64,000 bases of DNA from Dichetophora obliterata (lineage: Eukaryota > Arthropoda > Insecta > Diptera > Sciomyzidae): NCBI GenBank assembly GCA_963920525.1, contig OY986439.1, forward strand, positions 545,001-609,000, in the 5' to 3' direction. This document shows, one piece after another, positions 1-9,314 of the stretch. The notes under the pieces were generated by a model. It saw nothing but the letters and a program-made list of their open reading frames with translations, did no database searches and had not been told where the DNA came from. Position numbers and translations under genes: made by a program. Positions within the stretch are counted from its first letter, which is position 1. Every line of letters begins with the position of its first letter.

Positions 1-190
1 ACAAGGGGGCGTGGCACCTCCTATACAACCCTAATTTGTTATATCGAATAGATTTGGAGTTATATTTCGCACATCTTCCGAATTCAGTATTCGACCTCAA
101 TTTACACAAGCAGTTTTGCTAATTATGACTTTTGTTAAGGGGGCGTTGCACCTCCCATAGAACCCAAATATTTGCTATCGTATCATTGCT
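1..190. repeat. DINE-like monomers, left edge of window
   Basis: Two units about 134 bp apart each carry the core GGGGGCGTGGCACCTCC or a one-base variant (starting near 5 and 139), followed by a CATA(C/G)AA-type motif. The same core (GGGGGCGTGGTACCTCCC) heads the monomer array near 20,032. I read this as the tail of an interspersed monomeric repeat that continues to the left of the window. The link to DINE/Helentron elements is inference. Confidence 0.55.
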
Positions 191-438
191 ACCACGATCC
201 CTTGTCCAAAGTTCATAAAATAAAATAAACGATTAGACATGCATAGAATACTACTACTTCCCCATGCATACAGTATTAGTGATTATGCGGGTTCACAGTA
301 CACATGCTCTTGTATGACATCGCCATGTAAAATGGATATGAGCTTACATTTATGCTGGCATGCATACAAAACATCAAACGTATGCGTACATCATCAATGC
401 TGTATGCATGAATGTACTTACTGGGAGGTTAAAGCATA

Positions 439-502
439 GGACCATGCTAGGATTCGAAATCGTGACCCCTGGGTGACAGTCAAGCGCGCTAACACTAAAC
501 TA
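439..502 (-). repeat. tRNA-derived repeat body
   Basis: Read on the minus strand, this stretch has a box-A-like TTAGTGTTAGCG and, about 35 nt later, a box-B-like ATTTCGAATCC, with GACTGTCACCC between them, the spacing of a tRNA gene. Acceptor-stem pairing is not convincing, so I do not call a functional tRNA. It is more likely the RNA polymerase III promoter part of a SINE or a tRNA fossil. Confidence 0.45.
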
Positions 503-529
503 GAATTAGCCGGCTGCCATTTTAGGTTA

Positions 530-1365
530 TCAACATTTCTAGATATCAAAAAAAATTTTTAAGAATGGTTTTGTGATATAACAAATCGCTAAAATTATAT
601 CGACGGTTTGAAGGCATGAATAGATAGAGTATTCACTAGAAATAGAATCGTTAAGAATTTTTCTGCACCTTTCACTGTAGACGAGTAACTGTCATGTTAA
701 AATGAAGTAAGATTATTTCTACATACGAATGTAAACCGTGACTTGCTCAGAAAGCCAATTATGTTTTGTTTGCCGTGTAGTGAACTTTAAAACGTTTGTT
801 GTCATCGCTGCGGTTTTTTGCTATCATTATTAAATGAACGTAGGTATGTTATTATAATAACTAGAAAGCGTGCAAGGGATATGCATTCTTATCCTTGGCG
901 TTCGTCTTTTTCTGGTAGTTAGCACAAGGAATTCAACTATTTGGTATAGCAACCTAATTAATATAATGAATCTATTCCAAATTTAAAAGTTACGTGCACC
1001 GGTGTCATAGAAAGTAGTGACTATCGTAGAAAGCAGGACGAACTTTTGAACATCGTTTGTTTACATTTTAATTTATTTAGTTTTAGTTAAAATTTTGAAA
1101 GAACAAAGTTTTCACAGCCGTAAATATATGGAATTACTTTATCGTTAAATGCAGTAAGTGAACAACAGACTGTTGGCGCAGAATAATTTATTATTATTTT
1201 TCCAACTACATAGCATGATTTTAAGAGCAGGCCCGTAACTAGAATTTTCTTATGAGGGGGTTTTTTAACTAATTAAAAATATTTTGGTAATAATATGATA
1301 TTTAAAGTTAGGATGAGAGACATTTTTGATGAAATTTAAAATTATTTTTGAATGTGGCTTAAATT
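530..1365. other. No gene recognised
   Basis: AT-rich non-coding sequence without long open frames, clear inverted repeats or splice-like exons. Nothing can be assigned. Confidence 0.5.
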
Positions 1366-1369
1366 TTTT

Positions 1370-1530
1370 TATCCCTATATATAAAAAGCAATTGCTGTCT
1401 GTACGTCTGCATATCTGTCTGCTATACACTTTACAACTAATTGGCCGATTGCGCTCAAATGTTGGCCCATTTATAAGAAAATTTGTTTTGAGTACGAGAT
1501 GGCTTAGGAGTAATGCAAGTTGGTGTTGAA
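1370..1530 (+). repeat. Dispersed repeat module (DINE-like tail)
   Basis: Contains CTGTCTGTACGTCTG followed by an ATTGGCCGATTGCGCTCAAAT stretch cut here for length, GTTGGC and GAGTACGAGATGG. The same order of motifs (CTGTCTG microsatellite, 'gattga..., aattttggcag..., gagtacgagatgg') occurs in the arrays near 20,370-20,460 and 22,520-22,580, and inverted near 44,650 and 47,960. The overlapping small open frames on both strands have no protein-like features. Confidence 0.45.
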
Positions 1531-1619
1531 TAAAGTTATTTGGCATCTTCTGTTTTTCGACATAATATCCTTTCACTTGTGAACTTGAAACACCTAACAC
1601 AACTGACCAAAATAAGCTC

Positions 1620-2680
1620 GTTCATGAAGAGAGGGGGGGGGAGAAAATGGCAAAATCGTTTACATTTCCTTATGATAGTTTAATTTTGTTACGTCACTTT
1701 GTATTGACTATCTGAGAAAGCACACAACTTCTCGTAAGATCTGCTAAATAATGAAAGTCCGATAGTATGAACACATTTTCATTTGTTATATCGTCGTTAC
1801 AAAAGTAAACTTGCGAATCTGAAAAATTAAATTTTTCACTTCTTATGAAAATTCTATTCTTCAAATTAGTTATTTTCTCTAACCATTATCCATCTGAAAG
1901 TGCAAACACATTTATCAGAAAATGCTATGACCTGTTGATGATTTGAGAACTCTGACGAAAAAAGCATACAAAAAGTTATATGATTTCTCTGATAGTCTGA
2001 ACCAGCTTTTACAAGGCGATGGCACTTTTTAAAGCAGGATCTTGAAAATTGAATTAAAGGTTGCTGTCATGACACTAAATTGGAATTCTTATTGTTATAT
2101 TATTAAATGTTGTAATTACAATCAAATAATTTTTTAATTGTTGTTGACTTCTTATTAAAAACTTTTTGCATTACTTTTATGCAAAAATATATTAAAAAAA
2201 CAAAATTGCCTTACAAAAATAAGATAATTATAAAAAAAATATTTTTACTTTTCATAATAATTTAATAAAAAAAACATAAGCAATGACTTTTAAACTTTTT
2301 CTTTCATCGATCTGAAACTAATTAAAACGAGTTTAAAGAGGTTTAATGAAGGATTAAATGTATTCGAAGTTTGAATATTGTATTTGTTGATGAATTAATT
2401 TATTAGGGGTTTTTACCCAAGTCTTTCTTAATTTCAATCTTAAAGTACATTTCGAATATCAGAGCTTGGTCAATACATGTTAATACATTAAGTTTTGTGG
2501 AATTTATAAAGGCTTGCTATAATGATGACGTTACTTTGTATTGAAGATAGGCGGAGTTTTCATTTCTCATGATAAATTTCAACCTAAGAGTGAAGATAGC
2601 AAAGATTTAAACTAATCAAATTTGCAATTTGAGACATTGTATTAAACTTTGTTGATTTAATGAGATTTTATCGTTACACT
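1620..2680. other. No gene recognised
   Basis: AT-rich DNA with A/T runs. No convincing ORF, repeat boundary or RNA gene seen. Confidence 0.5.
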
Positions 2681-3435
2681 TAATATGTGAGGCAGACGTG
2701 GTTTTCATCCAATTTGGCTTATTTTCGAACGGGATCTTTATTTTTTAAAAGGAAACTGATGTACATAATTTTTATGGATTGCTCCAACACAGGCAGACAG
2801 AAAGACAGTAACGCAGACAGACAGACGACGCCAGACATGGCTAAATTGACTAAGAAGATGATGTCGATAAAGAATATTCGAACGCCTTTTTTGTTGTTAA
2901 AAATAAAAAATAAACAAAGAAAAATTTTAACTTTTTTGCCCGGTTTTGATTTTTTTGACATCACTATTGATATCACTATATTTATAGCCCTATTCTGGCA
3001 AATTTCAATACAAAATTTATTGTTTTCAATACAAAATTTAAAGTTCAAAAAATAAAATTTTTTAATGAAATTGTCAAAAACTGAAAAGCAGTTAACAGTT
3101 TTTATCAAAATTTTATTTTTACTTCAAATTTTGTTTTGAAATAAAAAAATAAATACAACAAACACATAGAAATATTCAAAATACTGGTTAAAAATTTGTT
3201 CATTTGCCAGAATAGGGCTGTTAGTGTAAAAGATGGAAGTGATCGAAAGTGATCGGAAGTATTGTTCAAAGATATAAACATAAAAAAAGGACGCGTAGCG
3301 ATACAAAAAATTTAATTAAATACATACTTTTTTTTGCATCATTATAAACGAAAAAATATGCGAAGAGTACACTAGTTTTTTTATCAAAGTTATTTGAATA
3401 TTATTTGCAATAATGTTTCTATACATAATTACATA
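2680..3435. repeat. Dispersed repeat A, copy 1 (interrupted)
   Basis: Blocks flanking the insertion at 2,985-3,220 match a second copy at about 40,300-40,565 in the same order: 'cgccttttttgttg', 'gtgtaaaagatggaag', 'tataaacgaaaaaat', 'tttttttatcaaagttatt', 'aataatgtt'. The second copy lacks the 236-bp insert and so acts as an empty site. The family is not identified. Apparent ORFs on both strands here are AT-rich and not protein-like. Confidence 0.6.
2985..3220. mobile_element. 236-bp MITE, TSD TTA (Harbinger-like)
   Basis: TIRs begin TAGCCCTATTCTGGCAAAT at the left and, reverse-complemented, CAGCCCTATTCTGGCAAAT at the right. The trinucleotide TTA flanks both sides (2,982-2,984 and 3,221-3,223). 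The paralogous empty site near 40,403 reads 'ctatatTTAgtgtg', with a single TTA, which supports both ends. A 3-bp TWA-type duplication is typical of PIF/Harbinger MITEs; the superfamily is inferred from this alone. No coding capacity. Confidence 0.75.
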
Positions 3436-3439
3436 TATT

Positions 3440-4600
3440 CATAATTGTTTTGTTGAAAAAGCTTTTTTTTATTATTTTTATACAAACCATAATATGCTAC
3501 GTTACGATAAAAACGTTACGATATAGATTTTTCCCTTCAAAGAAGCAAAATTTTTTATAGTTTAATTTACTTAATTAAACTAGAAAACATATAAAGTGTA
3601 ATTCAGGACGGCAAAAATCGAAAACGATTATTTTTATACTTATAAAATTCCAACTTTCGTCAACAATTTTTCAATTTTGTGTTTTATGGTATTTAAACAA
3701 AAAAATTTTTTTTCAAAAGAATCTAAAATATTAATTTGTATTTTTGAAATCGATATTCTTAAATGTTATATTCATCTCAATTCATCCACATTTCAATAAT
3801 TTTAATTTAATATGAGAACCATCGAAACGTTTTTTTAAAAATGCCGAAAAATTATTTTTAATTATATTTAAATTATATTTAAATAATATTAAATAGTTGT
3901 ATAAATTGTTATAAATGAAATCTTTATCTATTACGAAAATTTGAATATACACTCTGTCAAAAATAAAAAGTTACAAGCAAAAAATACTTTTTTAATTGAA
4001 TTTGGCTTGATGTTTTTCAGATTTTTAATAGCATTCAAATATCTAAAAAATAAAAATGGCATACGAAAATGTAATAATAAATTGGATTCCTCTTTACTGC
4101 GAAATGATTTATGAGTTGTTCAAATCATTATTACAATTTATTGAATTGTGTTCGACACTCATATTAGAATTAAATATTTTTTGGTCGGTTGTAGTTTGTA
4201 AATGTGTTTGCAGAGTAAAGTTATCTATTCTATTTTAAAATTATAATAAAAACATTTTTTATTTTAAAATTTTTTTCTGATATGAATACCTAGATACAAA
4301 TATACACGCCCTTTATTTTGATGTTATAAAAATTCATTTATTTAATATATTTTTTTTGTCGGATGTTGTTTAATAGTTTAAAACTAAATTTATTTTAGTA
4401 TTCTGAATACTTACATATATATGTATACTATTTTGAAATCCAATTTGGATTCGAAATAATTTGTAAGACTTTTTCACAATTCAGAAAATAATGTTTTTTG
4501 CTTTTAAGTTTTATTTGTATTATTTTGTATACCATCGGATCCTATGGGGGGTTTGAACCACAAAAAAACCCCTTTGGGTACGAGCCTGAATACAACTAAA
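3440..4600. other. No gene recognised, very AT-rich
   Basis: Long A/T runs and short palindromes such as attatatttaaattatatttaaataa near 3,860. A 60-codon plus-strand ORF at 4,056-4,238 has low-complexity composition and no recognisable domain, and is not called. Confidence 0.5.
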
Positions 4601-4619
4601 ATTTTTTTTTGCTTTAGTT

Positions 4620-4763
4620 ATTACTGACGCAGAAGGCATCGGACTAATACACCGCTATGAAGGTAAATTGTGGGACATAAAACGAAGAAGATATAGAGTG
4701 CAGCGCACCAGCGAAGCCTGCCTGACACGCAAATGCGGTATGAAAAAACTTTGCTTGGAGTAA
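4620..4763 (+). pseudogene. Unexplained exon-like ORF
   Basis: Not recognised with confidence. A 47-codon open frame ending at TAA stands out from its surroundings by higher GC and balanced amino-acid use. A strong acceptor-like tract (T-run, then GCTTTAG ending at 4,617) lies just upstream, as expected for a terminal exon entered by splicing. The peptide contains LIHRYEGKLWDIKRRRYRV and then two cysteines spaced C-x4-C (ACLTRKCG). The pattern 'hydrophobic-h-YEG-lW...RRR...C' is loosely like a FLYWCH zinc-finger region but lacks its usual W-C core. Alternatively, a donor-like GCG|GTATGA lies at about 4,739. It could be a fragment of a host exon on the opposite strand to br, or a transposon-protein fossil. 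Confidence 0.3.
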
Positions 4764-4769
4764 TAATCT

Positions 4770-5530
4770 TTGGTGATGTTTTTGGTTGTTTCTTTTATAA
4801 GAACTGCGAATAAATCGTGTATTTCAGAAATAACGTACGTCTCGTATATTGAATTTTTTCATGAATCAATAAAAACTGTGCCAGTTGCAATGAAACATAC
4901 AGTCAAGTAGCCCTTCAAGTTTTTTTGTGGGCTTAATAAAATTGCACTAATCATATTAAAAGAGAAACAAGAAAAGCTTTTGCGAACTTATTTTTTTTTT
5001 TTATAAACAGGATTACTTGCTATTAAATTTGAAGAAAAAATTTTTTTATTAAAAAAGTTATGAAGAAAATATGTAAACATTAACATTAACACTGTTATGT
5101 TTCACTAACATTATGGTCATCATATCATAATCATATTCTCCATCATTCTTATCTAGATGAGCTTTATTATTCCCAGTTGCAAAGGAAGAAACAAAAGCTA
5201 TTTTTGTTCTGTTGGAACACTTTTCCGTTTTCTGTTTGGTTTGGTGTGTGGTTTTTTTATGTAGCTGTAGTAGAAAAAAAAATGTTAACTACTTTTTTGA
5301 ACACTTTTAATCTATAAAAATCCTTATATCTGTTCACCGACTATCCTTGTTCCGATTTTTATTACTCAAGCATCATTATTAATTAAGATATAGCATTTCA
5401 GCTATAGGACACCATTCTCTCTCCCTTTGACCAGAAATGCTCATTTTAACCATATCCCAAAATGATAAGAAGAGTGCCTATCTGTGGTGTAGTTAGTTTG
5501 TGGTGGGCCCAAGTGCCCCGCGACCCATAC
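4770..5530. other. No gene recognised
   Basis: AT-rich sequence between the exon-like ORF and the hAT element. It holds poly-A/T tracts and no supported gene. Confidence 0.5.
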
Positions 5531-5539
5531 GATCTATAG

Positions 5540-6580
5540 CAGTGTCCGGCAACGTTACCTATACCTCCTCATCTTGAGTATGTATTTATAAAGCCTTTAA
5601 AACTCACACAGAAAACAAACTATTGCTAAAGCGCTTTTTTGCAAAAATCATATGAGGCATAAGGTGATTTTTTGTGTGATGACTTATATTGCGAAATTAA
5701 ATAAATAAGTAGTGGATAGACTGTCAAAAAAAAAAACAGACTGACAGACGGATAATGTGAAATACAGACAAGCAGACGGAAATGTAAAAAGGCAGGCTAA
5801 TAGTGAAAAAACAAATGTTTTTTACTGTGGTTATGTTGCTTATTGTGTTTTACCAAGGATAAGTTGATGCTTAGAACATTATAATAGGAATAAGATGCTT
5901 TCATTTTACGTTCTTGGAACTGATCACAATATGATATGATATGCGGACATGCCACCTTCAAATCATTAATAAATTTCTCCGTCATATGCCACAATTACCT
6001 TATATTAGCCATGCAAATTATCGTATCGCCTTGTAATGTATAATTTTTTTAAATTTTACCTCTTTATGACACACCATGCAATGCGCCATTCAGTTATTTT
6101 CTAAAAATAAAAAATTTAGCTCATTCATACTTCCAAAAATTTTGCATACATAAAATTTTATACAGTGTAATCTTACGTAATATCTGCGTTGATAAGCAAT
6201 AACAGCTTAAGTCTAATTTTAAAGTTTCGAGAAATCTTGCTTCAAAGTTTTTAATCGCCATGTTAGTTATTTGTCTTGATTGTTTATGTCTTTTGATTTT
6301 GCGTCATATCTTTGGCTTAGGTCATGCTGGAAGTTCCAGATTTTGTGTGTTCATAATGATATATGCGTGGAACACATCTACATCAATAACTCAGTTTTGT
6401 CTTAAGTTGATTTAAGCTATTATTGCTTTTCGACACAGATATAATATAATATATTCAAGGAAAACGCAAGCGCAGCTTTTATCTGCTTGAACACTGAAGC
6501 TTTGATCGGTCTGTAGGTGAGATTAATACAAATTATATTGCACAAACACAATCTCAAGTGTGCAAAGCTGCCCGACACTG
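5540..6580 (-). mobile_element. hAT-like element, copy 1 (1,041 bp)
   Basis: The left end begins CAGTGTCCGGCAACG and the right end, reverse-complemented, CAGTGTCGGGCAGC, a hAT-type CAGTG start. A perfect 8-bp target duplication ATCTATAG flanks it (5,532-5,539 and 6,581-6,588), diagnostic of hAT insertion. A copy in opposite orientation lies at 51,433-53,734. A minus-strand open frame at 5,797-5,994 encodes ACPHIISYCDQFQERKMKA, which recurs in the other copy as ACPHIISYYEQFQVRKMKA, so a coding remnant is plausible. The element is too short for a full transposase and is probably a deletion derivative. Confidence 0.85.
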
Positions 6581-6803
6581 ATCTATAGTGCATTATCTAT
6601 GGTGTATCCAGTACACCGAATTTAATTAGCCTTGTGTGAAATAAACGTATATGTGTTTCTACTAAATAAGAAATGTACTTCGAATATCCGCACAGACACC
6701 CAGAAGCACAGCGCACGGAGACATAGTCGAAAACTTGTATTTATAGCAATGTCCCTACTAAAGCAGCATTAAAAAAATCAATGGATACAATAGAATTTCT
6801 TAC

Positions 6804-6989
6804 CTTAAGTAAATCCCGAAAATACGGACTGCATGCTGACAAAACTACTCTATGGGCTTTGATGCTGCGTCCTTCACACGCTAATGTAACATCAACGAAG
6901 TCTTCATCATCTCGTAGATTTTCGAATGCGGAAGTAATGCTACTTTGGTAATTATTCCAGCGCAAACAGAAATGCTGCGTTTCATCCAT
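6804..6989 (-). CDS. br: Broad, first coding exon (BTB/POZ N-terminus)
   Basis: Encodes the first 62 residues of the ecdysone-induced transcription factor Broad, a nuclear BTB/POZ plus C2H2 zinc-finger protein that drives the larval-pupal programme. Visible features: the family start [20 protein letters not shown], then [20 protein letters not shown], then [20 protein letters not shown], the dimerisation core of a BTB domain (BTB-TTK subfamily). The ATG at 6,989 is chosen because it matches the conserved family N-terminus. After codon AAG (ends 6,804) comes a consensus donor GTAAGAAAT, and the frame beyond it loses similarity and soon stops. The rest of the BTB domain and the zinc fingers must lie left of, or outside, this window. 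Compared with Drosophila Broad as I recall it, differences are conservative (D/E, A/D changes). Other BTB-TTK proteins (ttk, lola, bab) differ much more in this segment. Confidence 0.93.
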
Positions 6990-7096
6990 GTTTTTTCTTT
7001 AATATTTTATGGCCGTTCTCGCAGCGTATATTTCTTATGTTGAATTTTTTTTTCTTAAACGAATCCTTGATAAATAATTTTTTAAAAAGATTTCTT
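6990..7096 (-). other. br: br exon: 5' untranslated part and splice acceptor
   Basis: Upstream of the br ATG on the minus strand, a pyrimidine-rich tract GTTTTTTCTTTGCAG ends at 7,097, giving a strong 3' splice site. The exon would start at 7,096, with about 107 nt of AT-rich 5' UTR before the ATG. This agrees with known insect br genes, whose BTB exon is preceded by non-coding 5' exons far upstream. The exact acceptor is predicted from sequence only. Confidence 0.6.
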
Positions 7097-7109
7097 CTGC
7101 AAAGAAAAA

Positions 7110-7740
7110 ACAACGTAATTTATATAATTACTCTGAAAATGCGAAAATATAAACATATTTATGTAAATTTGTATTCATAATATACGAATGCTAATAAATC
7201 TGTCATATAAAGTGGGAAAAAACAAAAATTTTACTATTAATAATTTGCTTAAAAATATTTCCTAACTGTCTTTCTGTATGTGTGTCACGATAACAACCAT
7301 AATTTTGAAGGTATCTTTAACAAGCGATATTGAATATATGAGCTTCTTTTTTAAAAATATAGTTTAAGTTCGAAATTGAGTACAGATCGATTGAAAAGCT
7401 TTAGTTATTACTTATACAAAGTATCGAAACGGTAAAATATCTTGAAATGTCACAAAAATTATTTTAATGACTTAATATTTTCCACATAAGCTTTAAGATG
7501 AATATGCACTCTAACTATGCAATTTTTCAAAATCGAATGAAAACCACATCTCTCATACAAAGTGGCTTTATAAAAATGGTTAAATTCCACAAAAAAAAAT
7601 ACAATGCGCCTTAATATGTACTCAACGCTTAAATCCTGACAAAATTAATGTCAGCTCAGCATACCTCCCATACCTAAACAAAGTGAAGCCAATGGCCATC
7701 ATCATGCCATCATAATACCATAACTCACAAATTACCCAAA
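7110..7740. other. br upstream intron, no gene recognised
   Basis: AT-rich sequence directly upstream of the br exon (minus strand). No exon, repeat boundary or RNA gene could be supported. Confidence 0.5.
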
Positions 7741-7747
7741 AATAATA

Positions 7748-8191
7748 GGGCTATTCCCGATTACGGGCAAATAGCGTGGCATCGTGGCATTTGCAAAATA
7801 TGATTTCAAATATTTTCAACACAACAACAAAATGTACAGATTTGCATTTGCCCGACTGTGTCAAATTTGCAACACTAAAATCGCATTGCAAACAGTCGAG
7901 CATGGGCAAAACTTGTTTGCCAATCAATCAGCTGTCACATTTTAACCAAACGCCGCTAATAAAACAAAATTAACAGACTCTGATATGGAACTGACTGTGA
8001 TAAATAATGCACTTTAATAAATAGTAATGAAAAACACCACAAATACTGTTCGTGTTGTTTTTTTTTTTTCATCCAAAACAGCTGTGAGTTTTGTTTGCAA
8101 CAGTGTTCTAAAAAGTGTGCTCACAGTTGATGGCAAATATTTGGTAGGGCATACATTTGCAAAGCTATTTGCCCGTAACTGGGAATAGCCC
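7748..8191. mobile_element. TIR element, TSD TA (444 bp)
   Basis: Left TIR begins GGGCTATTCCCGATTACGGG; the right TIR, reverse-complemented, begins GGGCTATTCCCAGTTACGGG. Both continue CAAATAGC, giving 28 positions with about two differences. TA lies on both sides (7,746-7,747 and 8,192-8,193). The young-looking TIRs suggest recent activity. A 65-codon ORF inside (7,776-7,973) is not protein-like. Superfamily uncertain: a TA target fits Tc1/mariner-mobilised MITEs. Confidence 0.8.
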
Positions 8192-8199
8192 TAGTGTAT

Positions 8200-9005
8200 T
8201 GATTTCATATTTTACAAATAAGCTTTACGAGTAATATTTAAAACGTTTGAAATTTTATAAAAAGTAACCACGAAATTAATAAAAGATTCAAAACTTCGAA
8301 TATACATACATAACCACAGCGGAGGGGCATTTTCATTTCGGTCCAGTCGAAGAAGTGACTCCTTACCAGTTAAATTTATAAATACTCGTAGAAAGCTTTT
8401 AAAAACATAAGTTTGACTGACCATGAAAATAAAAGAGAAAAAGATGCAGAGCAAATGCTAAGCACGTTTGCAGAAAATGTTTTTAATATTCCACTATTTA
8501 CTATTTAAATACATCCTTTTACAAATTACACTTGATTTTTGCGTCAAGCATTTTTAAAGTTTTACTTTTCACATTGAAAAAGTGACCATAGAAGTTGAAT
8601 ATGAATATCCATTTTGTTGTTTACATATACAAATTTTCATTACAATAATGCCCTCTAAATTTTAAAGTCTAAAATATCTTTTTATTTAAGCGAAGCTTTT
8701 TACGCCTCGTTTTGTAATTTGCTTGAGTGAAATTCCAAAAGCGACACTTGTTTTCATGCACCTTTTTCTTAGAATTGTTGTTGTTTTTTATTTGGGTCTA
8801 TTACAACAAGAGGATATAAAATAAAAAATATTTCTTTGTAAACCTATGTGTCATCATGTGATTCATTCAATATTAAGTATTAACTGAAGCTATGTTGCAG
8901 TATATGACAAGAATATATTAAAAGGATTGTGCATTAGCTATCCTACATATTCTATTGTGAATTTGTGAAGCTATGATGCAGCAGATCACAATAATCGATC
9001 AAAAG
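8200..9005. other. No gene recognised
   Basis: AT-rich intron-like sequence. An 80-codon minus ORF (8,212-8,454) lacks recognisable domains and is left uncalled. Confidence 0.45.
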
Positions 9006-9009
9006 CATT

Positions 9010-9236
9010 GGGTCTGTTCGGAAATTCATTACGATTTGCAGTAGCGCCCAACTGGCATTTTTTAAGCGTCCAAATTGCAGCGTGAATTTTTTTATGCGAA
9101 TGATGCGTTACGCTTGATAACAAAATTACATTTTAGAATGTTTGACGTTTGCAGTGCTGCAAAGTGGGCCTTTTTCGAACATTTTGTTTATGCTAAAAAG
9201 CAGTTTGCGTATTATGATGTATTTCCGAACAGACCC
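9010..9236. mobile_element. 227-bp MITE, TSD ATT (PIF/Harbinger-like)
   Basis: Perfect 16-bp TIRs GGGTCTGTTCGGAAAT at 9,010-9,025 and its reverse complement at 9,221-9,236, flanked by ATT on both sides. The GGG(T/C)CTGTTCGG start and 3-bp target duplication resemble Tourist/Harbinger MITEs. The plus-strand ORF crossing its right end is fortuitous. Confidence 0.75.
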
Positions 9237-9314
9237 ATTCTGTATTAGCTATCCAAACAACAAAAGTAGCAAGGTTCCATTGAACGGGTTGGAAATTATC
9301 ACAAGATGCCAATT

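Noticed and set aside
239..439. 66-codon plus-strand ORF near the left edge
   Set aside because: Composition follows TGCATG-type repeats, no domain, and it ends at the tRNA-like repeat.
2687..3108. Overlapping ORFs of 122 and 129 codons on both strands
   Set aside because: They cross the repeat A/MITE boundary and are K/F/I-rich composition artefacts.
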